Source of the DNA: Endozoicomonas montiporae CL-33
GTDB lineage: Bacteria > Pseudomonadota > Gammaproteobacteria > Pseudomonadales > Endozoicomonadaceae
Length of the DNA stretch: 64,000 bases
Direction: 5' to 3'
Assembly (NCBI RefSeq): GCF_001583435.1
Contig: NZ_CP013251.1
Span: forward strand, 2,687,617-2,751,616
The notes below the pieces were generated by a model. That model was not told where the DNA came from, did not search any database, and was given only the letters and a program-made list of their open reading frames with translations. Each line of letters opens with the position of its first letter. Positions within the stretch are counted from its first letter, which is position 1. The translations under genes and the position numbers were made by a program. Of the stretch, positions 7,889 to 17,384 are shown in pieces.

Positions 7889-9177
7889 GAGTTCGCAAGC
7901 TTAATGTACACCGCAGATTCAGTGATGGCTCAAAGCATAAAGTCGGGGAGCTGGCGCAAAATCAGCAAGGCATTTTCTTTCAGTACGATGATCAATATCT
8001 CGCTGACTTTCATAGTCTGTCTCCTTTCACTCTGCCATTTGAATCTTCGTTAAACCTTGGACCCGGACAGCCGCACCAGGGATTACAGGGGGTTTTTGCT
8101 GACTCCTTGCCTGATGGCTGGGGCTTGCTGTTGATGGACAGAGTCTTTCGTCAACAGGGTATACTTCCACATCAGATATCCGCGATGGATCGCCTGGCAT
8201 TTATCGGCGAGAGGGGGATGGGAGCTCTGAGCTATTCCCCTGCAATGGATCATTCATCCGGTGGGGACGACCTGTTATCGGACATCGCACTGCTGGGACA
8301 GGGAGCCCAACAGATTTTTGAGGGTGAGACTGACGACATATTGCCTGTTCTGGCTCAGGCCGGTGGTTCAGGTGGTGCCAGACCTAAGGTGTCTGTGTGG
8401 CTTGATCCGGATAATACCCGCTATGTCAGTACCCAGCCGCAAAGTTGCTTAAGCCCATGGTTGGTGAAGTTTACGTCGAAGAGTCTCCCTCTTGGCCATG
8501 AAGAAAGCTTGTGTGAAGCACTTTGGTTGACTCTGGCAAAGCAGGCCGGGCTGACGACACCACAATGGCAGCTCATTCATGATACCGGAAGCTCCGGTGC
8601 AAAAGTCTGGTTAGCACTGAAGCGATTTGATTGCTCAGGAAAACGTTCTGACAACCTGTCACAGTACGGGCGTCTTCACATGCACACCTTATGCGGTCTT
8701 ATGGACGCCGACTTCCGGCAACCCTCAATGGATTATGATGATCTTCTGAAGGTGAGCCAGGTATTGTGTCAGAATCCGGCGGTGGCACAGGAGCAATTTG
8801 CCAGGGCTATGTTCAACTTGTTTGCAATGAATCAGGATGATCATACGAAAAACTGGTCTTTTTTAATGGATGACCATGGTCGTTGGTCATTGGCTCCTTT
8901 TTATGATGTCACGTTCAGCCCAACACCTTATAGCCAGCATATGACGGCCTATATGGGATACGGTTCACAGCCCCCACTGAAAGTCATTCAGAAACTGGCA
9001 AAACAGGCGAACTTTGCAAACTGGAATCAGGCCCGGCAAGTCATTGAACACGTTATAGATTCTGTACAAAGCTGGAGTCAGCAAGCCAAGTTTTTCGACA
9101 TTAAACCTGAGACGCAAAAATTAATTGGCAAGCAGTTACACGAAACCTGGCAGGCCAACAAGGGCTTACTCAGTTGA
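7885..9177 (+). CDS. hipA: HipA-family serine/threonine kinase toxin
   Basis: This 430-residue protein has the HipA couple domain at its N terminus and the kinase fold after it. Visible motifs are the Gly-rich loop AGGSGGARPK (159-168; the Ser can be the autophosphorylation site as in VAGAQEK of E. coli), the ATP-binding lysine in WLVKF (195), the catalytic NQDDHTKN (316-323) and the Mg-binding APFYD (337-341). HipA of E. coli phosphorylates glutamyl-tRNA synthetase and causes persistence; the target here is unknown. All catalytic residues are present and length is normal. It overlaps hipB by four bases. Confidence 0.88.
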   Translation: MRVRKLNVHRRFSDGSKHKVGELAQNQQGIFFQYDDQYLADFHSLSPFTLPFESSLNLGPGQPHQGLQGVFADSLPDGWGLLLMDRVFRQQGILPHQISAMDRLAFIGERGMGALSYSPAMDHSSGGDDLLSDIALLGQGAQQIFEGETDDILPVLAQAGGSGGARPKVSVWLDPDNTRYVSTQPQSCLSPWLVKFTSKSLPLGHEESLCEALWLTLAKQAGLTTPQWQLIHDTGSSGAKVWLALKRFDCSGKRSDNLSQYGRLHMHTLCGLMDADFRQPSMDYDDLLKVSQVLCQNPAVAQEQFARAMFNLFAMNQDDHTKNWSFLMDDHGRWSLAPFYDVTFSPTPYSQHMTAYMGYGSQPPLKVIQKLAKQANFANWNQARQVIEHVIDSVQSWSQQAKFFDIKPETQKLIGKQLHETWQANKGLLS

Positions 9178-9412
9178 CAGGGTCTGATTTTCTGGCAGCC
9201 ATTGTCGGGAAATAACGGGTTGCAGAGCAATGACCATGCAACCATTACAGCGAAAAATAATCTGGTTACCGACAGTCATTATCCAGCCTCTCTGGTTCCA
9301 TTGTTTGAGTAGAATATCTGGCTCTGGCAGGTTCTTGGATTCAGCAGAATCAAGTCAGAGCAGCAGAAGACTTTTTTTGCCCACTTGATCTCTTCACTGT
9401 GGAGTTTGGATA

Positions 9413-10511
9413 TACCCAAGTGAATTCAAGATGCAGGATTTAGCCTCTGAAAACTATCGTTAATTCTGCTGACTAACGAAGCACCAATTTCAGGTAACGT
9501 AACGTCCAGAAAATGATTAATCTTTTCTCGAAATTCTTTAGCCTTGGCAAAGTATTCATTATTCCGAGCATATTCATTCATCACCTTCCATAATCGCTCA
9601 ATCGGGTTCAGATTTAAGCTGTAAGGTGGTAGGTAATGTAGTTTTATACCCAATTTTTCCGCCTCCTCTACCACCTCTTTTGAACGATGATAACCAGCAC
9701 CGTCAAGCACTATATGGATGACTGTCATGGATGCGTAGGATGCCCGAACTGTTCTGAAAAACTTGATAATCGCTTCGCCGTTGACGGTCTTGAACTGATC
9801 GAAAACAGCGGCAGATAGATTGTTCAGTTCAATGGCGCCAACAATGTTTAATCGGGTACGGCTCCCCGTCGTGTTGATGATCTTATCAACCCCTTTGCGA
9901 ATCCATCCTGAAGTGATTTTGGTGGCCTGTGTTGGATGAACTGCATCCATGAACAGCAACACTTCATCCTCTGGTAATGAGGCCTTCAGGGCATCATAGT
10001 GTTTGACAAATTCAGCTTGTTTGTCAGCATCAGCCTTGTGCGGAACGCCTTTTGGTTTTTTATAGGTAAAGCCTTTCTGATGCAGCCACTTGTTCAGACC
10101 TGATACGGTGTATTTGATGTCCCAGCGATCAGAAATGTAGGCGACGATCTGATGCGTATGAGCATAGGTGTGTTCAGAAATATGCTCGATTAGCTGCCGG
10201 GTTTGTTCATCATTCAAATAGCTTTCGCTACCACCGTTGTCAGGCTTGAGTTTTTCCTTTTTCAGATAGTCATCAAGGTGGCGACAAATAGTGAATTCAC
10301 TTTTTCTCAAGGCTTGTGCGATAGAAGACGGAGTCCAACCTTCAGATCTGAGCAAAACTGCTTTTATACGGTCACAATCTCGGGCATCCTGCGACTTTTT
10401 ATGGCGGGATTCCAGAGCTGCTTTTTGCTGATCAGTCAAAATGATTTTAGGCATGAGCGAAGGATGTTAAAAAAGTACTGAAAAATCAAGCATCTTCAAT
10501 GGTCACGGGTA
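9413..10511 (-). mobile_element. IS630-family element
   Basis: Imperfect inverted ends (TACCCAAGTGAATTCAAGAT at 9413 against the complement of the right end, TACCCGTGACCATTGAAGAT from 10511) are flanked by TA at 9411-9412 and 10512-10513, the usual IS630/Tc1 target duplication. It holds one intact transposase gene. Removal restores a coding frame in the flanks, confirming the boundaries. Confidence 0.8.
9426..10454 (-). CDS. IS630-family transposase
   Basis: A 342-residue protein with an N-terminal double helix-turn-helix (GWTPSSIAQALRKSEFTICR; about residues 39-60) and a DDE domain: LLFMDAVHP (first Asp), IVLDGAGYH (second Asp) and LNPIERLWK (Glu). It also shows the family's SGWIRKG and LPPYSLNLNPIE signatures. 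All catalytic residues are present and the length is normal for a single-frame member. It starts at the ATG on the minus strand at 10454 (MPKIILTDQQ). Confidence 0.9.
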   Translation of the reverse strand: MPKIILTDQQKAALESRHKKSQDARDCDRIKAVLLRSEGWTPSSIAQALRKSEFTICRHLDDYLKKEKLKPDNGGSESYLNDEQTRQLIEHISEHTYAHTHQIVAYISDRWDIKYTVSGLNKWLHQKGFTYKKPKGVPHKADADKQAEFVKHYDALKASLPEDEVLLFMDAVHPTQATKITSGWIRKGVDKIINTTGSRTRLNIVGAIELNNLSAAVFDQFKTVNGEAIIKFFRTVRASYASMTVIHIVLDGAGYHRSKEVVEEAEKLGIKLHYLPPYSLNLNPIERLWKVMNEYARNNEYFAKAKEFREKINHFLDVTLPEIGASLVSRINDSFQRLNPAS

Positions 10512-10659
10512 TATAACCTGCTCAAGCCACTTCGGTTCATCATCTTCTCTAGCTTCTGGCTGAGCCTCAGCTTTAGCCGGTTTCATAATCTGATTGAGGG
10601 CTTCAGTGCGTACGAAATGCAGCTTGAGAAGAAAGCACATGATAATGTCTGAGTGCTAG

Positions 10660-12379
10660 CCCGGATATTTCATAAACAAGCAGCAACTACCATCCCATCC
10701 TCTTAATTTTGGACTTTTCCGCAAGCCTGTTGCTCTGTTAACCATGTGAAAGACATTGCAGCCCATACTTGCTTACAGATTAGACGCTAATCAACGAATC
10801 CTGCTATTTCAGGATAACGGAAAGCCCCAAAGCTCTTTCATCTGGTTGCTATGTACCTTGATTGAGTATTATGAAAGTTGCTACCCCGGTCGAAGTATCG
10901 GCATCTGGTAAAAGACTTCTGTCACATGCTGCAAAAGCCTCTTGAATGGGCAGCTACGCGGCAGATGAAGTTTAATTCGGTCTTTATATTCAACCACTTT
11001 GACTGCAACTTTACAGAGCTTCATGATCACCGTTGATGGCTGCGCTTTTTCCAGCTCCGTACCTTTCAAAGTCTTGGTTCTTAACTCATAGTGCAAAACA
11101 TAAGCGGCACAGGCATAAAACATTCTCAAATGGTTAGCCAAAAAGCCCTGATCGGACAATCTGTCGCCGGACAGATCACTTTTCAGATGTTTGATGAAGT
11201 TCTCATCCTGTCCTCTTGGACAGTAAAGCTCTTCATAAATTACCTCTGGAGAAGCTTCCTTCATCGACGTCACAATGAAACGAGGGTTGTCGCCTTTTTG
11301 GTTGACCTCCGCCTTGTAAATTATCCGGGTATCGAGACCTTTCCAGCTCTTGGCCTGGTATTCTGCTTCCCCGTAAAGTCTGAGCCGATCAGGTTCTGGC
11401 ATGTTGTTCAGTCTTGCCAGCTCAGTCTTGACCTTCAGAGCTTGGCGCGCTTCATCCAACAACTCTTTGGCTTTTGGCCGCAAAGCCGTTTTGTGGCCTG
11501 CACCTTTGCCCAAGACATAATCCGAATGAGGGGCATTCTGAACCACCCACATTAACTCTGGTTGAGCGAAGTGGCTGTCTCCCCGAACCAGTAGATGGGT
11601 CTTCGGCCACTTTTTCCGAAGCAGCCGAATGACCCGTTCGAGAATGGCTGCATTTTCCTTGCCCGTTGGGGTTTTCCCCGGACGAAGAATCGCCGTAATC
11701 AGCTTGCCGCTGAGTCCCTCAAAAATCATCAGGGGCAAGTAGCAGTAGTCCTGATATTTGGCATTAAACAGGTTCATCTGCTGGCCACCATGAGTAATGG
11801 CCGGTGTATGATCAAGATCGATAACGATCACCGGAGGTGGCAGCTTGTAACTGCTGATAAAGTGATGCACAAATGCTTCAGCCATCCTGTAAATGTCGGA
11901 GCGGGTCATAGATTGTCCCAGCCGGGTAAAAGTGGGCGCTGATGCGAGATGGTTATCGCTGTCCAACGGATTGCGACCAGTGGCCAGTTTGAACATAGGG
12001 TCTTTACGCAAACGGTTACTGTCGTTGGCATCTTCATAGCCGCAGGCCATTTGCAGAACCCGCTGAACCAGAAGTTCTTTCAGGGAGTGGTCGATATAGG
12101 ATTGATGGCGTCTGTCATTGATGGCATCAGTCATTTTGCAGATAAGACCGCTCTGCAGAATGGTTTCCCGTAGCAGCAGAGTGCCAAAGTCAGAAGATAA
12201 CTCCCCACCATTGAAGTCTGCCCGGATGGTTTTTCCATTTGAGGGATGAAAACGAAGCTGTTCTTGTGTAGATTTGGGCATGGCAAGTTCCGGTTTGCTT
12301 CTTCCGAAGCTTTCTTTTGGTCGACCCAATTATATCAAGTGATTGGGCGGAACTTGCCTCCTTTTATGAAATATTCGGG
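10660..12379 (-). mobile_element. IS1380-family element, copy 1 (1720 bp)
   Basis: Ends are CCCGGATATTTCATAAA (10660) and TTTATGAAATATTCGGG (12379). A CTAG duplication lies at 10656-10659 and 12380-12383. Length and content equal the copy at 61381-63100, with only scattered base differences. The right CTAG overlaps the first base of the neighbouring IS5 element, so this insertion happened at the IS5 border. Confidence 0.88.
10881..12329 (-). CDS. IS1380-family transposase
   Basis: A 482-residue transposase. Motifs include VIVIDLDHTPAITHGGQQ (first catalytic Asp), LLVRGDSHFAQPELM (second Asp) and the YCPRGQDENFIKHLKSDLSGDR region carrying the Glu, plus the family's DFNGGELSSDFGTLLLRE at the N terminus. 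The first possible start is a TTG at 12329 (MGRPKES...); the ATG at 12281 (MPKSTQEQ) is an alternative. It differs from copy 2 by Pro/Thr at residue 4. Intact and probably functional. Confidence 0.88.
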   Translation of the reverse strand: MGRPKESFGRSKPELAMPKSTQEQLRFHPSNGKTIRADFNGGELSSDFGTLLLRETILQSGLICKMTDAINDRRHQSYIDHSLKELLVQRVLQMACGYEDANDSNRLRKDPMFKLATGRNPLDSDNHLASAPTFTRLGQSMTRSDIYRMAEAFVHHFISSYKLPPPVIVIDLDHTPAITHGGQQMNLFNAKYQDYCYLPLMIFEGLSGKLITAILRPGKTPTGKENAAILERVIRLLRKKWPKTHLLVRGDSHFAQPELMWVVQNAPHSDYVLGKGAGHKTALRPKAKELLDEARQALKVKTELARLNNMPEPDRLRLYGEAEYQAKSWKGLDTRIIYKAEVNQKGDNPRFIVTSMKEASPEVIYEELYCPRGQDENFIKHLKSDLSGDRLSDQGFLANHLRMFYACAAYVLHYELRTKTLKGTELEKAQPSTVIMKLCKVAVKVVEYKDRIKLHLPRSCPFKRLLQHVTEVFYQMPILRPG

Positions 12380-12382
12380 CTA

Positions 12383-13202
12383 GGTTCTGTTGACGTTTCA
12401 TCGTAGCCACAACATGATAGCTACGATGGCCAGCATTCCTAAATAGTTGATGGCTTTTTTCTCAAAACGACTCGATACACGGCGATAATGCTTTATTTTT
12501 CCAAACATACACTCAACACCATGCCTCTCTTTGTATAGCCACCAGTCACAATCATGTGGCTCTCGACGATTTGCCTTTGGAGGTATAACTGCCTGTATAT
12601 TTCGCTCTGCAAGCCACTGGACTAAGTAATCTGAATCATAGCCTTTGTCGGCAAGCAAAGCTTCTGTGCTGATGTTTTCCATAAGAGGTATAGCCTCTTT
12701 GATATCTGCCGCCTGACCTGGAGTAATGATAAACCGAACAGGTAAACCCAATGCATCAGTCAAAGCATGGACTTTACAGCTAAAACCGCCTTTTGAGCGA
12801 CCCATGGCTTCATCTTCAGCAGTACTGTTTTTAGCCCCGGCAGCACAGGCATGTGCGCGGATAACAGTGCTATCAATTGAGACGTGCTGATAGTCTGCAT
12901 CTTGTGCAATTGACTCTAAAAGCCCCGTCCAGATTCCATAGCCACACCAACGGGAGTAGCGTTTAAAAACAGAGTTCCACTGTCCTCTTTCTTTTGGTAA
13001 CTGTCGCCATTGTGCACCCGTTCTGAGTATCCAGAGAACAGCTTCAATAAAAGCCCGACATTTGTCATGCTGACCAATGCGTACTTGAGGGAAGCTGCTG
13101 AGTAGAGAGAGGATATTAAGCCACTGATCGTCCAGTAATCGAGTTCTGTCCATGCCAAAAAGCGTGACATTCTACTTCCATCTGGCTTATGTCAACAGAA
13201 CC
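12383..13202 (-). mobile_element. IS5-family element (IS427-like)
   Basis: Ends GGTTCTGTTGAC (12383) and GTCAACAGAACC (13202) are perfect 12-bp inverted repeats, with TA on each side (12381-12382; 13203-13204) as probable duplication. It contains one uninterrupted transposase gene. It adjoins the IS1380 copy directly. Confidence 0.82.
12398..13153 (-). CDS. IS5-family transposase
   Basis: A 251-residue DDE transposase. The N-terminal domain (DDQWLNILSLL, LWILRTGAQWRQLP) is typical of IS5/IS427 proteins. Catalytic residues sit in VSIDSTVIRAH, LLADKGYDSD and the YKERHGVECMFGKIKHYRR block. Many IS427 relatives need a frameshift; here the gene is one continuous frame of normal length. Confidence 0.88.
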   Translation of the reverse strand: MDRTRLLDDQWLNILSLLSSFPQVRIGQHDKCRAFIEAVLWILRTGAQWRQLPKERGQWNSVFKRYSRWCGYGIWTGLLESIAQDADYQHVSIDSTVIRAHACAAGAKNSTAEDEAMGRSKGGFSCKVHALTDALGLPVRFIITPGQAADIKEAIPLMENISTEALLADKGYDSDYLVQWLAERNIQAVIPPKANRREPHDCDWWLYKERHGVECMFGKIKHYRRVSSRFEKKAINYLGMLAIVAIMLWLR

Positions 13203-13254
13203 TAACTGACCAAAACAACATAATAATATCAATGTGTTGTAAAAATGAGCAGCC

Positions 13255-13292
13255 AAAAAGAAACCCGCCGCTCTGGGGGAAGAGACGACGGG
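13255..13292 (-). terminator. Terminator of the permuted papain-fold gene
   Basis: On the minus strand the stem CCCGTCG (13292-13286) pairs with CGGCGGG (13270-13264; one G-U pair) and is followed by TTTCTTTTT. It lies about 190 bases downstream of the stop at 13483. The rest of the 13203-13482 interval holds nothing recognisable. Confidence 0.6.
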
Positions 13293-13482
13293 CTAAGACC
13301 ATTAGGAGTGAAACATAGGTACACAATCCAAGTACCAGGGCCAAACTCGTGACCCAGGCTGACTGATCGTAGGGGGAAGTCGATCAAGTCAGCAGAGGTA
13401 ATTATGGTGCAGATTTATCCTGCGTCCACTTATGTATAAGACCGTTTCCGAATAATCAGCTTTTGTGAGATCAGTATCTGGA

Positions 13483-14448
13483 TTATGAAGGGGGAGTGTC
13501 TCTGTTTTCAGACAGCAAATCGGTACCTGTAACGTTAATGCCATCTATTTTAACCTGCTGCAACTCCTTGATTTTGCTAGGTGTCATATAAAATTCGGCT
13601 TCTTTTCCTTCCAACGCTCCATGACCATGCCAGGGCAGCAGTTTGTAATCAGAATGATGGGTATAGTCGAGGAACGGGTACTTAATAATGCGAAAATAAG
13701 GTGAGTAGTCAAAGTCCCTTGGCGTACAGAGCCTTGGATTGCGCTGAAATAGCTGTACACCATGTTGGCTGTCCAGTTTGACCAGAGGCAGAATCGGGAA
13801 ATGAATAAAACTGAACGCTTCTGCAATCATGCTGGAACATACAGTTTTGGTTTCCTGTCCGGGTGAGCTTTCAAACAGACTGGATCGCCAGCGTCTGGGC
13901 AGTACGGCATAGGGGAAAAAGAAACGTGCAAGGTCAAGAATGTGACGGACATCATAATCAAGGCCGAGCCGACTTACTGCGTAGTGAACGACTTTCTGGC
14001 TGTCGCCATAGCTGAGCCCGTTGGGGCGGCAAATACGCAAATGGTTGCCTTCATAACGACTCAAGGGGTGTACTACTGTGCCGAAGCCAAGCTCGCTTTC
14101 GATGACCAGCTGTTCGTCCGGCGAACCGTCGTAAGATTCTTTAATAATTTCCCGGACGCGGTCGTCCTCAATATCATGTACACGACCAATGTATAACATG
14201 GCATGAGACCAGGGGCTTTGGGTAATTTGCTTAATGACATTGCTGACTCTTGATCGACCTTCAATCAGGAGTACATCACAGGGCTTTACCTCGTGGCGGA
14301 TACGTTCGAAATCACACTGGGGGCTGGAGATGTCTTGTGATTCCTGCATTAGCCAGTTTGTTAACCAGCTGGCCAGCGTTTTTACGAGCTGCATTATCTG
14401 TCCCTGCAATTGAGCTACTCTATCAAAGGTTAGATCGGCGATTCTCAC
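13483..14448 (-). CDS. Permuted NlpC/P60 papain-like hydrolase (YiiX/YaeF type)
   Basis: This 321-residue protein has the circularly permuted papain-like order: GDVLL-like (PCDVLLIEG, residues about 56-64), the histidine motif SPWSHAMLYIG (about 78-88), a central acidic VIESELGFGTVVHPL and finally the cysteine motif TVCSSMIAEAF (about 205-215). Relatives act on amide or ester bonds in lipids or peptides; the substrate here is unknown. No signal peptide is obvious. It is transcribed away from the DUF1285 gene, with about 135 bases between the starts. Confidence 0.75.
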   Translation of the reverse strand: MRIADLTFDRVAQLQGQIMQLVKTLASWLTNWLMQESQDISSPQCDFERIRHEVKPCDVLLIEGRSRVSNVIKQITQSPWSHAMLYIGRVHDIEDDRVREIIKESYDGSPDEQLVIESELGFGTVVHPLSRYEGNHLRICRPNGLSYGDSQKVVHYAVSRLGLDYDVRHILDLARFFFPYAVLPRRWRSSLFESSPGQETKTVCSSMIAEAFSFIHFPILPLVKLDSQHGVQLFQRNPRLCTPRDFDYSPYFRIIKYPFLDYTHHSDYKLLPWHGHGALEGKEAEFYMTPSKIKELQQVKIDGINVTGTDLLSENRDTPPS

Positions 14449-14584
14449 TCAGGGGTTGAGTACTCATATTCAATTTCCTGCCTCACTCACTACGGTTTGA
14501 CGTTATAATGACCGTGTTACAACTTCATGTAATTTACCTTGCAGCTTTAAGTCATAAACCTGACGATAATAAAGACCGATAATA

Positions 14585-15157
14585 ATGGAGCCGCCTGTGT
14601 CCGACGATCAATATTCCCCTGCTTCTCTGGCGGTCACCTTGCAGTCTCTGGAAACCAAAGGGCTTCCGCCGGTCAATGACTGGCACCCTGATTTCTGTGG
14701 TGATATCGATATGCGCATCTGTAGCGATGGGCACTGGGAGTATATGGGGTCACCGATTGGCAGGGAGTCCATGGTAAGGCTTTTTTCGACGGTACTCAGG
14801 CACGATGACGACGGGCACTTTTATCTGGTCACACCAGTAGAGAAAGTTCGCATTCGGGTTGATGATGCTCCTTTTATAGCGGTCTCGGTAGAGCAAATCA
14901 GCCACCAGCATGTTTTCACTACTAATGTCGGCGACAAAGTGATTCTGAATCCGCAGCATCCGTTAAGGTTGTCTGACGAGGGGGCTGGGGTTCCTTATAT
15001 TCTGGTCAGGGATCGTTTAGAAGCGCGTATCCACCGTAATGTCTATTACGAGCTGGTTAATAGGGCGGAACTCCGAATGTTAGATGGTCAGGAACAATTA
15101 TGCATAACCAGTGGGGATCACTATTATTCTCTGGGAATGATTCTGGAACAGGACTGA
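14585..15157 (+). CDS. DUF1285 protein
   Basis: This 190-residue soluble protein carries the DUF1285 pattern CGDIDMRICSDGHWEYMGSPI and the following VRLFSTVLRHDDDGHFYLVTPVEK block. Function is unknown; structures of relatives show a two-domain beta fold. The ATG at 14585 has no clear ribosome site, whereas GTG at 14600 has GGAG seven bases upstream and may be the real start. Four bases separate it from the nucleoside hydrolase gene, so they probably form an operon. Confidence 0.8.
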   Translation: MEPPVSDDQYSPASLAVTLQSLETKGLPPVNDWHPDFCGDIDMRICSDGHWEYMGSPIGRESMVRLFSTVLRHDDDGHFYLVTPVEKVRIRVDDAPFIAVSVEQISHQHVFTTNVGDKVILNPQHPLRLSDEGAGVPYILVRDRLEARIHRNVYYELVNRAELRMLDGQEQLCITSGDHYYSLGMILEQD

Positions 15158-15161
15158 CCTA

Positions 15162-16070
15162 ATGAGTACCTGCATTATTATCGATACCGATCCGGGCATT
15201 GATGATGCTGTTGCCCTGTTATTAGCAGTAGCCAGCCCTGAGTTAAACGTGGTGGGCATCACAACCGTTGGCGGGAATGTGTCCCAGCAGCAAGCCTTCA
15301 ATAATGCGCGAAGAATTCTCAAGGCAGCAGGAAAGCAGGTACCTGTTTATCGGTGCAGCGAACAGGCTATATCCAAACCGCTAAACCCAGAGACAGATGC
15401 TATTCACGGACAGAATGGTATTGGCGATATTGGCTGGCCAGAAGTCGAAGTGGTGTCTGCCCACCAGATCAGTGCAGTCGATTTTATTATCTCCAAGGCG
15501 TTGGAGCATGCCGATAACCCAGTCACCCTATGCATGTTAGGCCCCTTAACAAACCTTGCTCTGGCACTGGTCATCAATCCGAATATCGCTGTAGGCATTA
15601 AAGAAGTCGTGATCATGGGTAGGGCTCTGGATGTTCCGGGTAATATTTCGGCGGTTGCTGAGTTCAACTTTTATACTGATCCGGTTGCGGCAGACATCGT
15701 ATTTCGCTCATCACTTAACTTGAAGCTATGCCCACTGGATGTCACTGAAACTCTGAAATGGAATAATGACTGGCTTCAGAAGTTGTTACGCAGTCAATCA
15801 AATACAGCCAGACTCACTGCAGACATGCTGGGTTTTTATCGGTCAGGCGAGGGCGGAGGTTTACACGATCCAATCGTTATTGCCTCACTGGTAAAGCCGG
15901 ATATCATGAACGTCAGGTCGTGTGATATCCGGATAGAAACAAGAGATGAAGCGAAAGAGGGGCAAAGTAAAGTTGTCTGGTCTGATCAGGGTAAAGTCAG
16001 CGCTGTGGTATCTGCGGATATTGATGCCTTTTTCCATTTACTGGCAGCAAGGTTGGTGAAGCTGCCATAA
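15162..16070 (+). CDS. Inosine-uridine-preferring nucleoside hydrolase
   Basis: A 302-residue member of the IUNH family, hydrolysing ribonucleosides to base plus ribose in nucleoside salvage. The calcium-binding signature DTDPGIDDAVAL is at residues 8-19. The family's MLGPLTNLALAL (about 125-136), the EFNFYTDPVAA block and the C-terminal GEGGGLHDPIVIA (last Ca ligand Asp) are all present. It cannot be assigned to RihA, B or C from the sequence. It follows the DUF1285 gene by four bases and converges with the amidohydrolase, one base apart at the stops. Confidence 0.88.
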   Translation: MSTCIIIDTDPGIDDAVALLLAVASPELNVVGITTVGGNVSQQQAFNNARRILKAAGKQVPVYRCSEQAISKPLNPETDAIHGQNGIGDIGWPEVEVVSAHQISAVDFIISKALEHADNPVTLCMLGPLTNLALALVINPNIAVGIKEVVIMGRALDVPGNISAVAEFNFYTDPVAADIVFRSSLNLKLCPLDVTETLKWNNDWLQKLLRSQSNTARLTADMLGFYRSGEGGGLHDPIVIASLVKPDIMNVRSCDIRIETRDEAKEGQSKVVWSDQGKVSAVVSADIDAFFHLLAARLVKLP

Positions 16071-16071
16071 A

Positions 16072-17297
16072 TCAAAGTTCATTTTTATAAATGACGCCGT
16101 CTTTCATCACCATTTTCAGATATTTCTCCGGATGTTGCAGTACCCGAATGTCGTCCAGTGGATTCTCTTGCAGAACTAATAAATCGGCGCGGTAGCCTGG
16201 TGCTATTTGCCCAATTTCATCAGAAAGCATGAAAAGCTCTGCCGCTTTGATTGTTGCAGACTGGATCAGCCCGACTGCAGGAATCACTTCGCTACGAAGG
16301 GCAAACTCCTTAAGCTGTGCATCGTGCATGCTGCCTAACAGATCGGTACCAAACACTATATTCGCTTTTGCATTCCAGGCGGCTTCCAGAGCCTGAATGC
16401 CTGCATCCAGTACACTGAACACTTTTTGCTGCAATGCTTCAGGCATACCGGCTGCAATGCCTTTTTCAGCCAGCTGATCATAGGTTGACAATGTGGGTAC
16501 CAGGAAAGCCTGCTTTTGCTTAAGCAACTCTATGCCTTCCTGCCCGATAAGATTACCATGCTCAATGGAACGAACACCTGACTTCAAGGCACGGACGATG
16601 GCCCGGTTCGTATAAGCGTGGGCCATCACATAGATGTTGGCAGCTTCAGCCTCGGCAACGGCTGCCTCAATCTCATCCTTTGAAAACTGAGTACTGGTAA
16701 TTCTGTCGGTCGGTGAGGCAACGCCGCCAGACACCATCAATTTAATCTGGTGGGCGCCTTTGCGAATTTCATCACGGCAGGCGCGGCGAACTTCTGAAAC
16801 CCCGTCGCAGACTTTGCCAAGCCCGGCACAGCAAAAGCAATGGTCGGTCTGATGGTCGCCAGCGACACGCATATCTCCGTGCCCCCCGGTCTGGGAAAGA
16901 GCATGGCCGCAGAAAAGTAGCCGCGGACCGATTAAAAGACCTTCCTCAATTGCCCGGACATAACCAAAATCAGCGCCACCCGCATCCCGCACTGTGGTAA
17001 AACCACGCATCAGCATTCCTTTCAATATATGCTTGGCATGGGCAGCTACATAGGATGGTGACCAATGACGCAGTGCAACAAAGTCAGGGGTGGCTGCAGT
17101 TATATGGACATGAGCATCGCACAGCCCGGGCATCACAATCCTGCCTTCAATATCCTGAATGCTATCCGCCGCCTGACCAGGAAGATCGCTGCCCATGGCT
17201 GTTATAGCCATCTTCAATAGAGATAGACTGTTCTTGCAGCAACACACCATTAACTACATCAAGCACAACAGCATTAATGAGCAGCATCGATGCCATG
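16072..17297 (-). pseudogene. Metal-dependent amidohydrolase (Xaa-Pro dipeptidase/imidazolonepropionase-like), frameshifted near the start
   Basis: The main frame (16072-17250) carries a complete TIM-barrel amidohydrolase: LCDAHVHI (two metal His), HQIKLMVSGG (carboxylated Lys), MAHAYT and SIEHG (His ligands) and FGTDLLG (Asp). The natural N terminus lies in another frame. ATG at 17297, with GGAGG six bases upstream, reads MASMLLINAVVLDVVNG, then VLLQEQSISIEDG, and runs into a stop. The two frames join near 17199-17212 by a single-base change (EDG then ITAMGSDLPG). Either the gene is broken, a late start is used, or the base is a sequencing error. Confidence 0.8.
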
Positions 17298-17384
17298 GCA
17301 AACCTCCGGGTCAGATATTTCAGAGCCTGCAGTATAGGCAAGGAATTTTAAATATCTGACCCTGAGGGGAATCAGGTTAGAAAC

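Larger units (their letters stand above)
9279..10655 (-). pseudogene. Unidentified coding remnant split by IS630
   Basis: On the minus strand a frame enters from the IS1380 element at about 10655 (CFLLKLHFVRTEALNQIMKP, then AKAEAQPEAREDDEPKWLEQV) and is cut by the IS630 element. If the IS and one TA are removed, it continues ISKLHSEEIKWAKKVFCCSD to a stop at 9279. The product is acidic and no family is recognised; it could be the tail of an older transposase. Both the upstream IS1380 insertion and the IS630 have inactivated it. Confidence 0.45.

Noticed and set aside
11091..12173. Plus-strand frames inside IS1380 copies
   Set aside because: They are opposite-strand shadows of the transposase and recur identically in copy 2 for that reason.
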